64,000 bases of DNA from an uncultured Draconibacterium sp. (GCF_913063105.1 NZ_CAJXYQ010000003.1:186001-250000); one strand, 5' to 3'; positions 53,778-63,233 are shown, counted from the first letter of the stretch. Numbers and translations are program-made. Notes: generated by a model not told the origin, from the letters alone.

Positions 53778-54524
53778 ATGTATAAATATTTACTCTCGTT
53801 AATATTTGTTTTAGTTTGTATTTCAGCCTGGTCGCAGGAAGATGACTTTCCGGTAGATCCAATGCTGATTGAATTAAAGGCAAAAATTCTTAGTTCTGCT
53901 GATAGCTCGGCAGTTCCGTATGCAAATATTATTAATCATCGCACGCACAGCGGCACCATCACTAATGGCGAAGGGGTTTTTACCCTTGAAATGCTGAATA
54001 TCGACTCGTTGGAAATTACTTCGGTGGGGTATAAGCCATTCATCTTAAAGGTGCCTTCTTATTATACCGGATACGAAATTCTGACCTATTACATGGAGCC
54101 TGTTTTGTACAATGTTGGCGAGGTAACTGTTGAAGGACAGGCTAACCAGCTTGATTATTTCGATCATGGAAATCCAATCGATATTGATCCGACCTTACGT
54201 GGCGATGCTTTTAACGAGAAACCCCCGATTATTGCAGCTTTGGTAAGTCCTTTTTCGTTTGCGCAATATTATGGCAAACGCGAAAAGCGCAAGCGACAGG
54301 TGCGCGAGGATATGGCTATTATGCGAAATTGGGAAATGCATGCAAAAAATTACAACAAAGAAATGGTAATGAAACTTACCGGCTTGAATGAGGTGTATGC
54401 TGATACTTTTATGATTTGGTTTAATGGGCAGAATGTGTTGCCGTATACAGCCACCGAATACCAGGTTCGGGAATCGATAGTTCAATACTACCAGTTGTTT
54501 AAATTAGATTACGATTTGGAATAA
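53778..54524 (+). CDS. Secreted carboxypeptidase-regulatory-like domain protein, small
   Basis: The 248-residue protein has a signal peptide (cut near AWSQ). A beta-sandwich regulatory domain follows (AKILSSADSSAVPYANIINHRTHSGTITNGEGVFTLEM; LEITSVGYKPF). Such domains usually sit at the N-terminus of TonB-dependent receptors. Here the barrel is missing, and a basic, helical C-terminus follows (KREKRKRQVRED...). It is probably periplasmic or outer-membrane associated, function unknown. The 285 bases after it show no gene. Confidence 0.8.
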   Translation: MYKYLLSLIFVLVCISAWSQEDDFPVDPMLIELKAKILSSADSSAVPYANIINHRTHSGTITNGEGVFTLEMLNIDSLEITSVGYKPFILKVPSYYTGYEILTYYMEPVLYNVGEVTVEGQANQLDYFDHGNPIDIDPTLRGDAFNEKPPIIAALVSPFSFAQYYGKREKRKRQVREDMAIMRNWEMHAKNYNKEMVMKLTGLNEVYADTFMIWFNGQNVLPYTATEYQVRESIVQYYQLFKLDYDLE

Positions 54525-54809
54525 TCGACTCAGAAATTCGACAAACTGTAAACAGAATGTTAATAAAATACAACAGGGTATTAAAATCTTAATAACTCCA
54601 TATGTCAAATAGTAGGAAAAAGTGTCCTTAAAGTTATGAATTGAAAGCAAAAGTTGCGTTTAAGTATTAAAATGCAGCAAAATCCAATAATTTGTATTTG
54701 CTAATTAAAAAGCAATGATTTAGGGGGGTAATAAAACATGTTGTTCAGCATAAAATGACGCGATTGAATGGTCGTAACTTCGTGATGCAATCATTTAATA
54801 TTCAAAGTT

Positions 54810-55547
54810 ATGAAACGATTAATGTTTTCCTTTATGGCATTGATTCTAGCCACGGGAGTCGCTCTGGGAGGCGATTACAAAATACCCTTAATAGGATCTA
54901 AAGCTCCTAAATTCAGTGCAAACACCACAAATGGGAAGATTACATTTCCGAATGATTTCGGAAAGAGCTGGAAAATTTTGTTTAGTCATCCTGCGGATTT
55001 TACGCCGGTTTGTTCTTCTGAATTATTGGAATTGGCTTACCTGCAACCAGAGTTTAAAAAACTAGGTGTTGAGGTAGCAGTAATATCTACCGACAATGTA
55101 GATTTACACAAAATGTGGGAAGCCCATCTGGAAGAGTTGAACTACAAAAACCGGGGGCAGCTTGAAATTCATTTTCCCATATTTGAAGACCCTGACGGGA
55201 AGTCCTCGCGGCTTTACGGTATGTTACACGAACCGGTGAGTACTAATCGCGACATACGTGGCGTATTTATTATCGACGATAAAAATGTTGTACGCTCGGT
55301 TAATTTTTACCCGGTAGAGGTAGGCCGTAACATGGGCGAATATGTGCGAATGGTAGAAGCGCTTCAGTTGTCGGATGCCCAACAGGTTTTTACACCGGCA
55401 AACTGGAATGAAGGAGACGATGTTATTGTTCCTCATTTTCCTTATACCAAAGAAGAACTTGCCGCTAATCCGGAGTTGGAAGAGCAATACTACAGCGTGG
55501 GAGACCGTATCTGGTTTAAGCGAGGAGTGTCTTCAACGCAAGATTAA
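54810..55547 (+). CDS. Exported 1-Cys peroxiredoxin (AhpC/Prx6-like)
   Basis: The 245-residue protein has a signal peptide (MKRLMFSFMALILATGVALG). The peroxiredoxin motif is HPADFTPVCSSEL with the peroxidatic cysteine near residue 70. This is its only cysteine, so it is the 1-Cys type. The C-terminal extension with TPANWNEGDDVIV and GDRIWFKRG resembles Prx6-like enzymes. It would reduce peroxides in the periplasm using an external reductant. Related enzymes are mostly cytoplasmic, so the signal peptide is notable. Confidence 0.88.
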   Translation: MKRLMFSFMALILATGVALGGDYKIPLIGSKAPKFSANTTNGKITFPNDFGKSWKILFSHPADFTPVCSSELLELAYLQPEFKKLGVEVAVISTDNVDLHKMWEAHLEELNYKNRGQLEIHFPIFEDPDGKSSRLYGMLHEPVSTNRDIRGVFIIDDKNVVRSVNFYPVEVGRNMGEYVRMVEALQLSDAQQVFTPANWNEGDDVIVPHFPYTKEELAANPELEEQYYSVGDRIWFKRGVSSTQD

Positions 55548-55642
55548 TAGCATAGAAAAATGCAATTTTCATAGAACCATGTTAAGTTCGAACACTGAAT
55601 AAGGGTATTTGCTCTGCAGGTACCTTTTTTTCCTCATTTTAC

Positions 55643-55677
55643 AAAAAAAAGAAAGCCTGGTAATGGGCCAGGCTTTC
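55643..55677 (-). terminator. Intrinsic terminator for the coiled-coil lipoprotein gene
   Basis: GAAAGCCTGG and CCAGGCTTTC pair perfectly; on the minus strand T8 follows. Confidence 0.85.
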
Positions 55678-55678
55678 A

Positions 55679-55793
55679 AATGAAAGGGTAAACTTTCATT
55701 ATTTTGCAATCAAGTAATAAACACAGTTATGTAAACCGGTTTACTATTGTAAATTATTTTAACAAGTAAAAGGTGGTTTTGTTAACTGTGTTT
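55679..55793. repeat. Nested inverted repeats in a convergent intergenic region
   Basis: AATGAAAG and CTTTCATT (55679-55700) form one hairpin that may end the peroxiredoxin transcript. AAACACAGTTA (55719-55729) and TAACTGTGTTT (55783-55793) form 11-bp perfect outer arms. Inside lies the 14-bp palindrome GTAAACCGGTTTAC (55731-55744). Confidence 0.6.
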
Positions 55794-55810
55794 CTATCTT
55801 TTTAGAAAAA

Positions 55811-56464
55811 TTATTGGCCCATTTCACTTTTAAGCAGCTTTACCTGGTTGCTTAATTTTGTTATTTGTGTGTCTTTTTCTTTTAACTGGTTTTGAAGCTG
55901 TACAGCTTCCGAGCGAACGTTCTCCAATTGTTTTTGCAGTGTACTTAATTTGTTTTCTCCTGCTTTTATTTTTCCTTCTAAAACTTTGGCTTGTTCGTTT
56001 AGTTTATTGATCTCAAAATTCTTCTGGTCGATAAGCGTATTTTTGGCCGATACTTCATTCTCCAGTTCATCAGTCTGCTTCTGTAAGGCCTCGATGCTCG
56101 AATTTTTACTCTCCAGGGCATTGGTAAGTCGTTGTTTTTCAAAATCCAGATTAAAGCTGGTTTCTTGCAGCGATTCTTGTTTTTTATTGAGTTCGGCGGA
56201 CAGCGCAGCCATTTCTTTTTTCAAGTCGGCAATGTCTTGGTCCTTTGTAGCATTGTTTTCCAGCAGTTCATTTTTCATGGCCTCAAAGTCGGCAATTAGG
56301 GCTTTTATGCGTTCGGCTTTCTCATTATTTTCAGCATCGAGTTTTCGCGATAATGCTTCAGCTTTTAACCTCCCGGCCTCCATTTCAAGGTATTTCTTTT
56401 TCGATACGCACGACGATAATCCAATAACAATACTCAGAATCAGGACGATATATTTCTTACTCAT
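55811..56464 (-). CDS. Coiled-coil lipoprotein
   Basis: From ATG 56464 the protein has 217 residues. The signal ends in the lipobox LSSC with Cys19, followed by VSKKKYLEME. Nearly all the rest is heptad-patterned coiled coil rich in Lys, Glu, Leu and Asn. The start resembles Bacteroidota OmpA-family lipoproteins, but the C-terminal OmpA peptidoglycan-binding domain is absent. It may be an envelope spacer or scaffold. Function unknown. Confidence 0.8.
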   Translation of the reverse strand: MSKKYIVLILSIVIGLSSCVSKKKYLEMEAGRLKAEALSRKLDAENNEKAERIKALIADFEAMKNELLENNATKDQDIADLKKEMAALSAELNKKQESLQETSFNLDFEKQRLTNALESKNSSIEALQKQTDELENEVSAKNTLIDQKNFEINKLNEQAKVLEGKIKAGENKLSTLQKQLENVRSEAVQLQNQLKEKDTQITKLSNQVKLLKSEMGQ

Positions 56465-56577
56465 AATTTTCTTTTTATGTTCAAAACAAAGATACACAAT
56501 AATAAACTGGTATTACAACGTTTTAATAAGCGGGTATGGTATTTATTTGTTACTTTTATTTTTTAAAATTGATAGCC

Positions 56578-57699
56578 ATGAAGAAAGCAATTATATTCGT
56601 TTTTACTGTATTATTAATACTCTCAGCACAGGCTCAGAACGGTTCAAAAGTAGCTCATGTTATTAAAGGTAAGGTTGTTGATGCAACCAGTAACCGGCCT
56701 GTTTCCTATACAAATATCGGCCTTGAAGGAACCTTTTTTGGTACCGCAAGCGATGCCGATGGGAATTTCGAGCTAAAAATTCCGGAGGAGATGGTTGAGA
56801 AGGCGATTTACTTTTCGGCCGTTGGGTTCAAAAACAAACAATTTCCTGTAAAACAACTGTTTGAAAAAGAATTTGTAGTCGTTAAGCTCGAGTCGCAATC
56901 TTATGGGGTAGAGAAAGTGGATGTTGCGGCCCAAAACATGGTGCTTATCCGCATTCTACGAATGGCATCAGAAAATATAAAATACAATTTTGGCTCCGGA
57001 CCATTCAACATGCACTTTGCGTATTCAGTAGAAAAGACGATAAATGGCGAAGTGCAAAATCCACAGCTTGCATCTGTTTTGCTTTTCGATGAAACCGGCT
57101 ATGCCTCGCCATCAGCGCTTGATGCATTTAAATCGCGTAACTATAAGATTACCAAAGAACAAAGTCCCGATGATTATCGTTTTGCAACAGCTCAACTCAA
57201 TCTCGACGATCTTTTGGCATTAGACTGGGTTCGCTCGGCAGCTGGGGTACTTAATCCTTCGCTATTAAACGCTTATCAGCTCTCCTTAGATAGTCAGCCG
57301 GTTATCGATGGAAAAGAGTATTGGGTAATTGCATTTAGCCCGCGCAAGCCTTCGGTAATTACAACCGGCGATTACTATGCCAGCACCTTTAAAGGAAAAA
57401 TCAGCATAAATAAAGAAGATTATTCGATATTGAAAATTGAAGGCCAGGTGGTTGCACCCAGAAATAACCGACAGGGACGGGCGCTGGCTATCGGGCAAAA
57501 TGTTACCGAGTTTTTCACCGATGTACTTTATACCTATGTGGTAGATTACCAGGACCTTTTGTTAAAGCGTGTAAGCCTTGATAAAAATTATTTATTGAAG
57601 GGTGAACAAATCTCAGAGCAATCGGTGTTGGAAATGAATAGGGCGCATACAAATAATTTAACGCAGATTGAAAATCGTAATTACTTTCCCGGAGAATAA
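56578..57699 (+). CDS. Secreted carboxypeptidase-regulatory-like domain protein
   Basis: From ATG 56578 the protein has 373 residues. The longer frame from 56536 would bury the signal peptide. The signal ends at SAQAQ. A CarboxypepD_reg-like domain follows (IKGKVVDATSNRPVSYTNIGL; TASDADGNFELKIP). A larger C-terminal domain of about 250 residues (MLVIRILRMASENIKYNF-like start; YYASTFKGKISI) resembles DUF5686-type surface proteins only weakly. No TonB receptor barrel is present. Probably envelope-located, function unknown. Confidence 0.8.
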   Translation: MKKAIIFVFTVLLILSAQAQNGSKVAHVIKGKVVDATSNRPVSYTNIGLEGTFFGTASDADGNFELKIPEEMVEKAIYFSAVGFKNKQFPVKQLFEKEFVVVKLESQSYGVEKVDVAAQNMVLIRILRMASENIKYNFGSGPFNMHFAYSVEKTINGEVQNPQLASVLLFDETGYASPSALDAFKSRNYKITKEQSPDDYRFATAQLNLDDLLALDWVRSAAGVLNPSLLNAYQLSLDSQPVIDGKEYWVIAFSPRKPSVITTGDYYASTFKGKISINKEDYSILKIEGQVVAPRNNRQGRALAIGQNVTEFFTDVLYTYVVDYQDLLLKRVSLDKNYLLKGEQISEQSVLEMNRAHTNNLTQIENRNYFPGE

Positions 57700-57726
57700 C
57701 TCTTATTGGAATTTTCAGATAAAGAA

Positions 57727-57762
57727 ACAGGGCTGTAATTTAGTTGCAGCCCTGTTTTTTTT
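57727..57762. terminator. Bidirectional intrinsic terminator
   Basis: ACAGGGCTG and CAGCCCTGT pair perfectly, flanked by A- and T-runs, between convergent genes. Confidence 0.88.
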
Positions 57763-57786
57763 ATCGTTGAGTGTACTATTATGTAC

Positions 57787-59100
57787 TTATTTTTTTGAGG
57801 AGAATAATTCTTCTTCTTTCACCTTTTTAACCAGCATGCTGTCTTTTAAGGTTTTATTTATTGAGGTATAAGGGGCGATTACTACCTCGTCATCTTCCTT
57901 GATTCCCTTCAAAATTTCTATGCTGTTATTGTCTTGAATTCCGGTTTCAACTTCGGTTTTTATTACCCGTCCGTCGGTATATAAAAATACAACTTCTTGT
58001 TTTTCTTCACGCTGAGTTGTATTCTCTGCTTCTTCAGTGCTTTGGGCCTCATCTCCAATTTCTTTTGTTCCGCCATCTTCTTTTTTAATGCGGGTGGTAA
58101 CTGCCGAAATCGGAACAGAAATAACATTTTCGCGGGTTTCTGTCAGGATGTCAACTGTTGCAGACATTCCCGGGCGAAAAGGGTAGAGGTTGCCGTTCTC
58201 CTCGTCAATCAGGTCTGCGTATGATTCGTGCAGCAAAAACACTTTTACATCAAAATTGGTAACCTGGTCGGAGCTGGTGCCGGTTACACTGGCTGAGTTG
58301 GCAATTTCAGTAACTATACCTTTAAATTTGCGGTTCAGGTAAGCATCAACTTCTACCAGGGCGGTATCGCCTTTCATTACTTTTACAATATCGTTTTCGT
58401 TTACTTCTACCTGCACTTCCATGCGGTTCAGGTCGGCTACGGTCATCATTTCGGTACCAACCATCATACTGGTTCCTACAACACGTTCGCCTTTTTCAAC
58501 ATTAAGTGCCGAGATGGTGCCCGAGATGGGGGCATAAATTTTTGTTTTTACCAGCTGCTCTTCAGCTTCGTCGAGCGATGCCTGCGCACTCAAAACCGAA
58601 TATTTTGCTGCCCGAACTTCGGCCTGAGTTACTTTGTAGGCTGCTTCGGCCGATTCAAACTCCGAGATCGGGATGGTGCCTTTTTCATACAATTGCTTCG
58701 AACGTTTGTACGATAGCTCGCTCTCAATCTGTTGAGCTTCGGCTTGTGCCAGTCTGGCTTTCGATGAGTTTAACGCGGCTTCAGCCCGGTTAACTGCAGA
58801 TACATACATTTCGGGTTTAATTACACAAAGCAGTTTGCCTTTTTCAACCGCATCGCCATCCAATACATGCAGTTCAACTATCTCGCCCGCTACATCGGGG
58901 CTGATTTTTACTTCAGTTTGTGGCTGAATTTTTCCATTGGCCGTAATAAACTCAGTTATGGTTTTGCTTTTTACGGTTTCGGTGGCAATTTTTACGGTAA
59001 CATCGTTGCCCAGCCAGCCTTGTTTTTTACCTACAACAAGTACCACAATAATAAGTACGGATAGGCCAATAATGTATGGAAGAATCTTTTTTTGCTTCAT
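57787..59100 (-). CDS. Efflux periplasmic adaptor subunit (HlyD/MacA-like)
   Basis: The 437-residue membrane-fusion protein has an N-terminal anchor (about 9-25), a lipoyl-like hairpin (KISPDVAGEIVELHVLDGDAVEKG; APISGTISALNVEKGERV) and a long helical hairpin between the halves. A beta-barrel and membrane-proximal domain follow. A Glu/Lys/Gln-rich insert lies near residues 340-365. Adaptors link inner-membrane ABC or RND pumps to an outer-membrane channel. No pump or TolC-like gene is adjacent here, so its partners are elsewhere. Confidence 0.9.
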   Translation of the reverse strand: MKQKKILPYIIGLSVLIIVVLVVGKKQGWLGNDVTVKIATETVKSKTITEFITANGKIQPQTEVKISPDVAGEIVELHVLDGDAVEKGKLLCVIKPEMYVSAVNRAEAALNSSKARLAQAEAQQIESELSYKRSKQLYEKGTIPISEFESAEAAYKVTQAEVRAAKYSVLSAQASLDEAEEQLVKTKIYAPISGTISALNVEKGERVVGTSMMVGTEMMTVADLNRMEVQVEVNENDIVKVMKGDTALVEVDAYLNRKFKGIVTEIANSASVTGTSSDQVTNFDVKVFLLHESYADLIDEENGNLYPFRPGMSATVDILTETRENVISVPISAVTTRIKKEDGGTKEIGDEAQSTEEAENTTQREEKQEVVFLYTDGRVIKTEVETGIQDNNSIEILKGIKEDDEVVIAPYTSINKTLKDSMLVKKVKEEELFSSKK

Positions 59101-59250
59101 TTCTGGAAGAAGTTTTTTTTATAGGTAATAAATCGCTTCTTAAAATTACAAGAAAATACCGAACTGTTGACTATAATTTTTAAGGAGTGCTTATTTTGTT
59201 GAATTTCAGTTGTAAAATAGAATGATAATGGTTTTTTAGCTACCTTAAAT

Positions 59251-60501
59251 TTACTCTTTTACCAGCATTCGGGCTGTTAATCGGCTGTGTTGTTCCAGGT
59301 AAATATCTTTTTCCTTTACCATCCAGTCGAGTACCTCTTCGGTATAATGCCTGATGGTTACCAGAGTTAAACCGGTATTGTAACGGATGTGATAGTCGGC
59401 TGACAGTTCGCTGAAAATCTCCTCCAGGTTCTCGTCTGAAGCATCAGCCACAATGTTTAAGTCGATGGCCGATTGTTGCATTAAGGTAACTTTTATAAGC
59501 TTCTCCATTAGAAATTTAACCACGCGCTCAATGTCGCTTATGGAGATAATCGAAAAATCAAGCGCCGAAAGCGTAATTAGTACCTGGTTTTCTTTTAGGA
59601 TAAAAATAGGAGGCAATTCAATTTTATGATCGATTTTATGAATTATCGTTCCCGGATTTTGGGGCTCGGCAAAGGATTTAACCAGTAGAGGAATGCCTTT
59701 GTTGTGCAGCGGTTGCATGGTTTTGGGGTGTATTACTTTTGCCCCCGAGTGGGTCATCTCCACAGCCTCTTTGTACGACAGTTCGCTAATCATTACCGTA
59801 TCGCTCATTTTTTTTGGGTCGGCACTTAAAATGCCCGGAACATCTTTCCAAATGGCAACACTCTCGGCTTGCAGCGAGCTGCCAATAATTGCAGCCGTAA
59901 AATCTGAACCTTCGCGGCCCAGCGTGGTAGTTAAGTTGGTGGTTGTTGAACCGATAAAGCCTTGTGTAATAAAAAGCGTTGAGCCGTTAAAGCCAAATTC
60001 TTTCCGAATCAAATCACCTGTCCAGTCCCAATCAACACGTGCATCGCGGAAGGTGTCATCCGTTTTCAGGCAAGTTCGTATATCAAGCCAGGTGTTTTTA
60101 TGGCCCGTGGCAGTAATGTAATCGCTTATTATCCGGGTCGACACCAACTCGCCGTAACAAATAATCTGGTCATACTCAAAATTATAATCAAACGACGGTC
60201 GGGTATTCAGTTTGTGTTCGAGCTCAGAAAACAGTTCGTAAACCCCCTGTGGCATACCTTTTTCGCCAAACAGACCGGCAATAATATCGATGTGGTAATT
60301 TTTAAAATTGCTGAAAATGGTCCACTTTTCATCCTTGTTGTTAAAATAGGCTTTTATAAGTGTTTCAAGTAAATCGGTACTTTTACCCATAGCCGAAACT
60401 ACAACTGCCAGTTTCCCGTTTTCACTTTTAATTATTTCAAAAACATTTTTTACCGCGGCCGCATCTTTAACCGATGCGCCTCCAAATTTAAATACCTTCA
60501 T
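59251..60501 (-). CDS. Aspartate kinase, second paralogue
   Basis: The 416-residue protein opens with KFGGASVKDAAAV and has the LGREGSDFTAAIIG motif with a full kinase domain. From about residue 300 it has ACT-like sequence that is more divergent than in the paralogue at 20953. Two aspartate kinases suggest separate feedback control. The divergent ACT part could reflect a different effector or loss of control. Confidence 0.9.
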   Translation of the reverse strand: MKVFKFGGASVKDAAAVKNVFEIIKSENGKLAVVVSAMGKSTDLLETLIKAYFNNKDEKWTIFSNFKNYHIDIIAGLFGEKGMPQGVYELFSELEHKLNTRPSFDYNFEYDQIICYGELVSTRIISDYITATGHKNTWLDIRTCLKTDDTFRDARVDWDWTGDLIRKEFGFNGSTLFITQGFIGSTTTNLTTTLGREGSDFTAAIIGSSLQAESVAIWKDVPGILSADPKKMSDTVMISELSYKEAVEMTHSGAKVIHPKTMQPLHNKGIPLLVKSFAEPQNPGTIIHKIDHKIELPPIFILKENQVLITLSALDFSIISISDIERVVKFLMEKLIKVTLMQQSAIDLNIVADASDENLEEIFSELSADYHIRYNTGLTLVTIRHYTEEVLDWMVKEKDIYLEQHSRLTARMLVKE

Positions 60502-60553
60502 ACAAATATGGCTTTAAGCTAACGAGCAATGCGCTACGAGCTGTTTAACATTA

Positions 60554-60561
60554 CAAATCTA
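60554..60561 (-). promoter_or_regulatory. -7 box for the second aspartate kinase
   Basis: On the minus strand TAGATTTG, an exact TAnnTTTG match, 53 bases upstream. A TTTG lies 15 bases further up, closer than usual. Confidence 0.45.
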
Positions 60562-60661
60562 TATTTTTTGAAATAACAAAATGCTAATCTTTGTTACAGA
60601 AATGATTTTATTAAAAGTGCTAATTTAGTTGCCTCGGAAAATAACACATAAAATACCTGGT

Positions 60662-63040
60662 ATGAAATTTACTGTCTTTTCTCTTTTTTTACTGTTTTCA
60701 TTTGCAGCTTTTAGCCAGATTGAGGAACTTAACCAGAGTTCGCTCACTATAGAAAAAATAATGCAGGACCCGGCCCAATGGATTGGTACTTCGCCATCGG
60801 GTATTACCTGGAGCGAAAGCAGCGATAAAATTTATTTTCAATGGAATCCGGAGCAAGATACACTGGAATCGATGTATGCGTACACAATGTCAATCAAGGC
60901 AATTGACAAGGTAAGTTTGGATGAAAAAAAGATACTGCCCGGACGCCGTGGCGATTACAACAGCGATAAATCAAAAAAAGTATATACCCGCAATGGCAAC
61001 CTGTTTCTACTCGATTGTATAAGTGGAAAAGAACAACGACTTACCGCCTGGCTGGAGGGTGCATCATCGCCGGAGTTTGTGTTAAACGATAGTTGTATCG
61101 CTTTTACCAAAGACAATAATTTATTTACCATAGGACTTGAAACAGGTAGCATCGCGCAGCTTACCAATTTTGTTTCAGGATCGGAAAAAAAGGAAAAAAC
61201 AGTACCGGAGCAGGAAAAATGGCTGGAACAGCAACAGGAAATGTTTGTGGTTTTGCAAGACCGCAAAGCAAAAAATAAAGCGCGCGAAAACCGGCAGGAG
61301 GCTGAAAAGGAAGCCGAGCCATTAAAAATATACACCGGTAAAAAACGCGTGATGGATGTATCGCTGAGCCCTGGCGGCAACTATATTATTTACAGCCTTT
61401 ACGAAAGGGCAGCAAATGCAAAAGCTACCTCGGTAACACATCATGTTACTGAATCGGGGTATACCGAAGAGCAAAGTGCCCGCGCAAAAGTGGGTAGTCC
61501 GCAGGGCAGGATGGAAATGGGTATTTTTGATGTAAAAAACAACAAGCTGATATCAATTGATAAAACACAAATTCCCGGCCTCAAAGATTTGCCCGATTAC
61601 CTGAGTGATTACCCGGAACAATTGCCCGAAGAGGGCGAAGAAGTAAAAGACAGGGAGCTGAATTTGTTGGGACCGGTTTGGAACGAAAAAGAAGATTTGG
61701 CAGTGTTGGTGGCTTTGTCGGAAGACAACAAAGATCGTTGGATTTTATTGCTCGACCCTGCAACAGGAGACCTTGAGCTGCTCGACCGCCAGCGCGACGA
61801 AGCCTGGATTGGTGGCCCCGGAATTGGAGGCTGGGGCATGTCTGCCGGAAATATGGGCTGGATGCCCGATGGAGAGTCGGTATGGTTTCATTCCGAAGAA
61901 TCGGGCTACTCGCATTTATATGCCGTAAACAGCAAAAGCAAGAAAAAAACCACCCTTACCAAAGGCGATTTCGAAGTGTCGGAAGCTTTTATTTCAAACA
62001 ACAAGCAGCAGTTTTACCTGACAGCCAATAAGGTGCACCCCGGGGTGAAGCATTTTTACAGTATGCCGGTTTGGGGCGGCAAATTAACGCAGCTAACCTC
62101 AATGGATGGCGGTAATGAAGTTACCCTGTCGCCCGACGAGAAATACCTCGCCATTCGTTATTCGCAAGCCAACAAACCATGGGAACTGTATTTGCAGGAA
62201 AATGTGCCCGGAGCTGAGGCGGTGCAACTTACACAGTCAACCACCAAAGCGTTTAACGAATACAACTGGCGAATGCCCGGGTTTATTACCTTTAAAGCCA
62301 GCGATGGCGCCAAGGTGCATGCCCGTTTGTACCGCCCCGAAGAAGCGCAAGAACAAGGGCCTGCCGTAATTTTTGTGCATGGTGCCGGTTATTTGCAAAA
62401 TGCACACAAATGGTGGAGCAGCTATTTTCGTGAATACCAGTTTCATAATATTTTAGTTGATAACGGTTATACCGTGCTGGATATCGACTACCGCGCCAGC
62501 GCCGGTTATGGACGCGATTGGCGTACCGGAATTTACCGCTGGATGGGTGGCCTCGATCTGTCGGACAATGTCGATGGCGCCAACTATTTGGTAGAGTCCT
62601 GCAATGTCGACCCACAAAAAATTGGAATTTACGGCGGGTCGTACGGCGGGTTTATCACCCTTATGGCCTTGTTTACCAAACCCGGTGTATTCAAGGCCGG
62701 GGCAGCCTTGCGCTCGGTAACCGACTGGGCACACTACAATCACGGATACACCTCAAACATTCTGAACACACCGGTGCAAGACAGCCTTGCCTTTGCCAAA
62801 AGTTCGCCTATAAATTTTGCCAACGGATTGCAAGACAACTTATTAATGTGCCACGGTATGGTCGACGATAATGTGCAGTTTCAGGATATCGTTCGCCTTA
62901 CACAGCGTTTTATCGAGCTCGGAAAAGAAAACTGGGAACTGGCCGTTTACCCGGTTGAGCCACATGGCTTTCGCGAACCCAGCAGCTGGACCGACGAATA
63001 CAAGCGTATTTTTAAATTGTTTCAAGCGCATTTAAAATAA
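60662..63040 (+). CDS. Secreted S9-family peptidase (DPP-IV/prolyl oligopeptidase-like)
   Basis: From ATG 60662 the protein has 792 residues with a signal peptide ending at AFSQ; an upstream TTG would spoil it. Residues about 40-540 form a beta-propeller (WSESSDKIYFQWNP; SLSPGGNYIIYS; TLSPDEKYLAIRYS). The C-terminal alpha/beta-hydrolase domain has the nucleophile in YGGSYGGFIT, Asp in VDDNVQ and His in EPHGFREP. Such enzymes release dipeptides or short peptides in the periplasm. Confidence 0.93.
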   Translation: MKFTVFSLFLLFSFAAFSQIEELNQSSLTIEKIMQDPAQWIGTSPSGITWSESSDKIYFQWNPEQDTLESMYAYTMSIKAIDKVSLDEKKILPGRRGDYNSDKSKKVYTRNGNLFLLDCISGKEQRLTAWLEGASSPEFVLNDSCIAFTKDNNLFTIGLETGSIAQLTNFVSGSEKKEKTVPEQEKWLEQQQEMFVVLQDRKAKNKARENRQEAEKEAEPLKIYTGKKRVMDVSLSPGGNYIIYSLYERAANAKATSVTHHVTESGYTEEQSARAKVGSPQGRMEMGIFDVKNNKLISIDKTQIPGLKDLPDYLSDYPEQLPEEGEEVKDRELNLLGPVWNEKEDLAVLVALSEDNKDRWILLLDPATGDLELLDRQRDEAWIGGPGIGGWGMSAGNMGWMPDGESVWFHSEESGYSHLYAVNSKSKKKTTLTKGDFEVSEAFISNNKQQFYLTANKVHPGVKHFYSMPVWGGKLTQLTSMDGGNEVTLSPDEKYLAIRYSQANKPWELYLQENVPGAEAVQLTQSTTKAFNEYNWRMPGFITFKASDGAKVHARLYRPEEAQEQGPAVIFVHGAGYLQNAHKWWSSYFREYQFHNILVDNGYTVLDIDYRASAGYGRDWRTGIYRWMGGLDLSDNVDGANYLVESCNVDPQKIGIYGGSYGGFITLMALFTKPGVFKAGAALRSVTDWAHYNHGYTSNILNTPVQDSLAFAKSSPINFANGLQDNLLMCHGMVDDNVQFQDIVRLTQRFIELGKENWELAVYPVEPHGFREPSSWTDEYKRIFKLFQAHLK

Positions 63041-63046
63041 GATTAA

Positions 63047-63085
63047 AAGTGAGCGGATGACTACAAATCACCCGCTCACTTCTTT
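63047..63085 (+). terminator. Stem-loop after the S9 peptidase gene
   Basis: AAGTGAGCGG and CCGCTCACTT pair perfectly around 15 bases. Only a short T-rich stretch follows. Confidence 0.65.
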
Positions 63086-63233
63086 CAATCTCATTGCTGA
63101 TAATTTCTAAATTGAATAAGGCTATAATCTGCAAGAAACCTGCTTCTCCATCTTATTCCTGAGCCTAAGTCAGGTCAATACTATCTCACCCTCATCATTT
63201 TTATTACTTTTAGTGGCAAGCAAACGAGTTCCT

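Noticed and set aside
55719..55793. Insertion sequence or MITE with terminal inverted repeats
   Set aside because: No target-site duplication flanks the 11-bp arms and no second copy was seen in the window; kept only as an inverted repeat.
55950..56666. 238-codon plus-strand ORF rich in Ser, Phe and Leu
   Set aside because: It is the antisense shadow of the coiled-coil lipoprotein, whose Lys/Glu-rich codons read as Phe/Ser/Leu on the other strand. No start context and no domain.
60503..60510. CATATTTG on the minus strand as -7 box for the second aspartate kinase
   Set aside because: It lies one base from the start codon, leaving no room for a transcription start before the ATG; the box at 60554 fits better.
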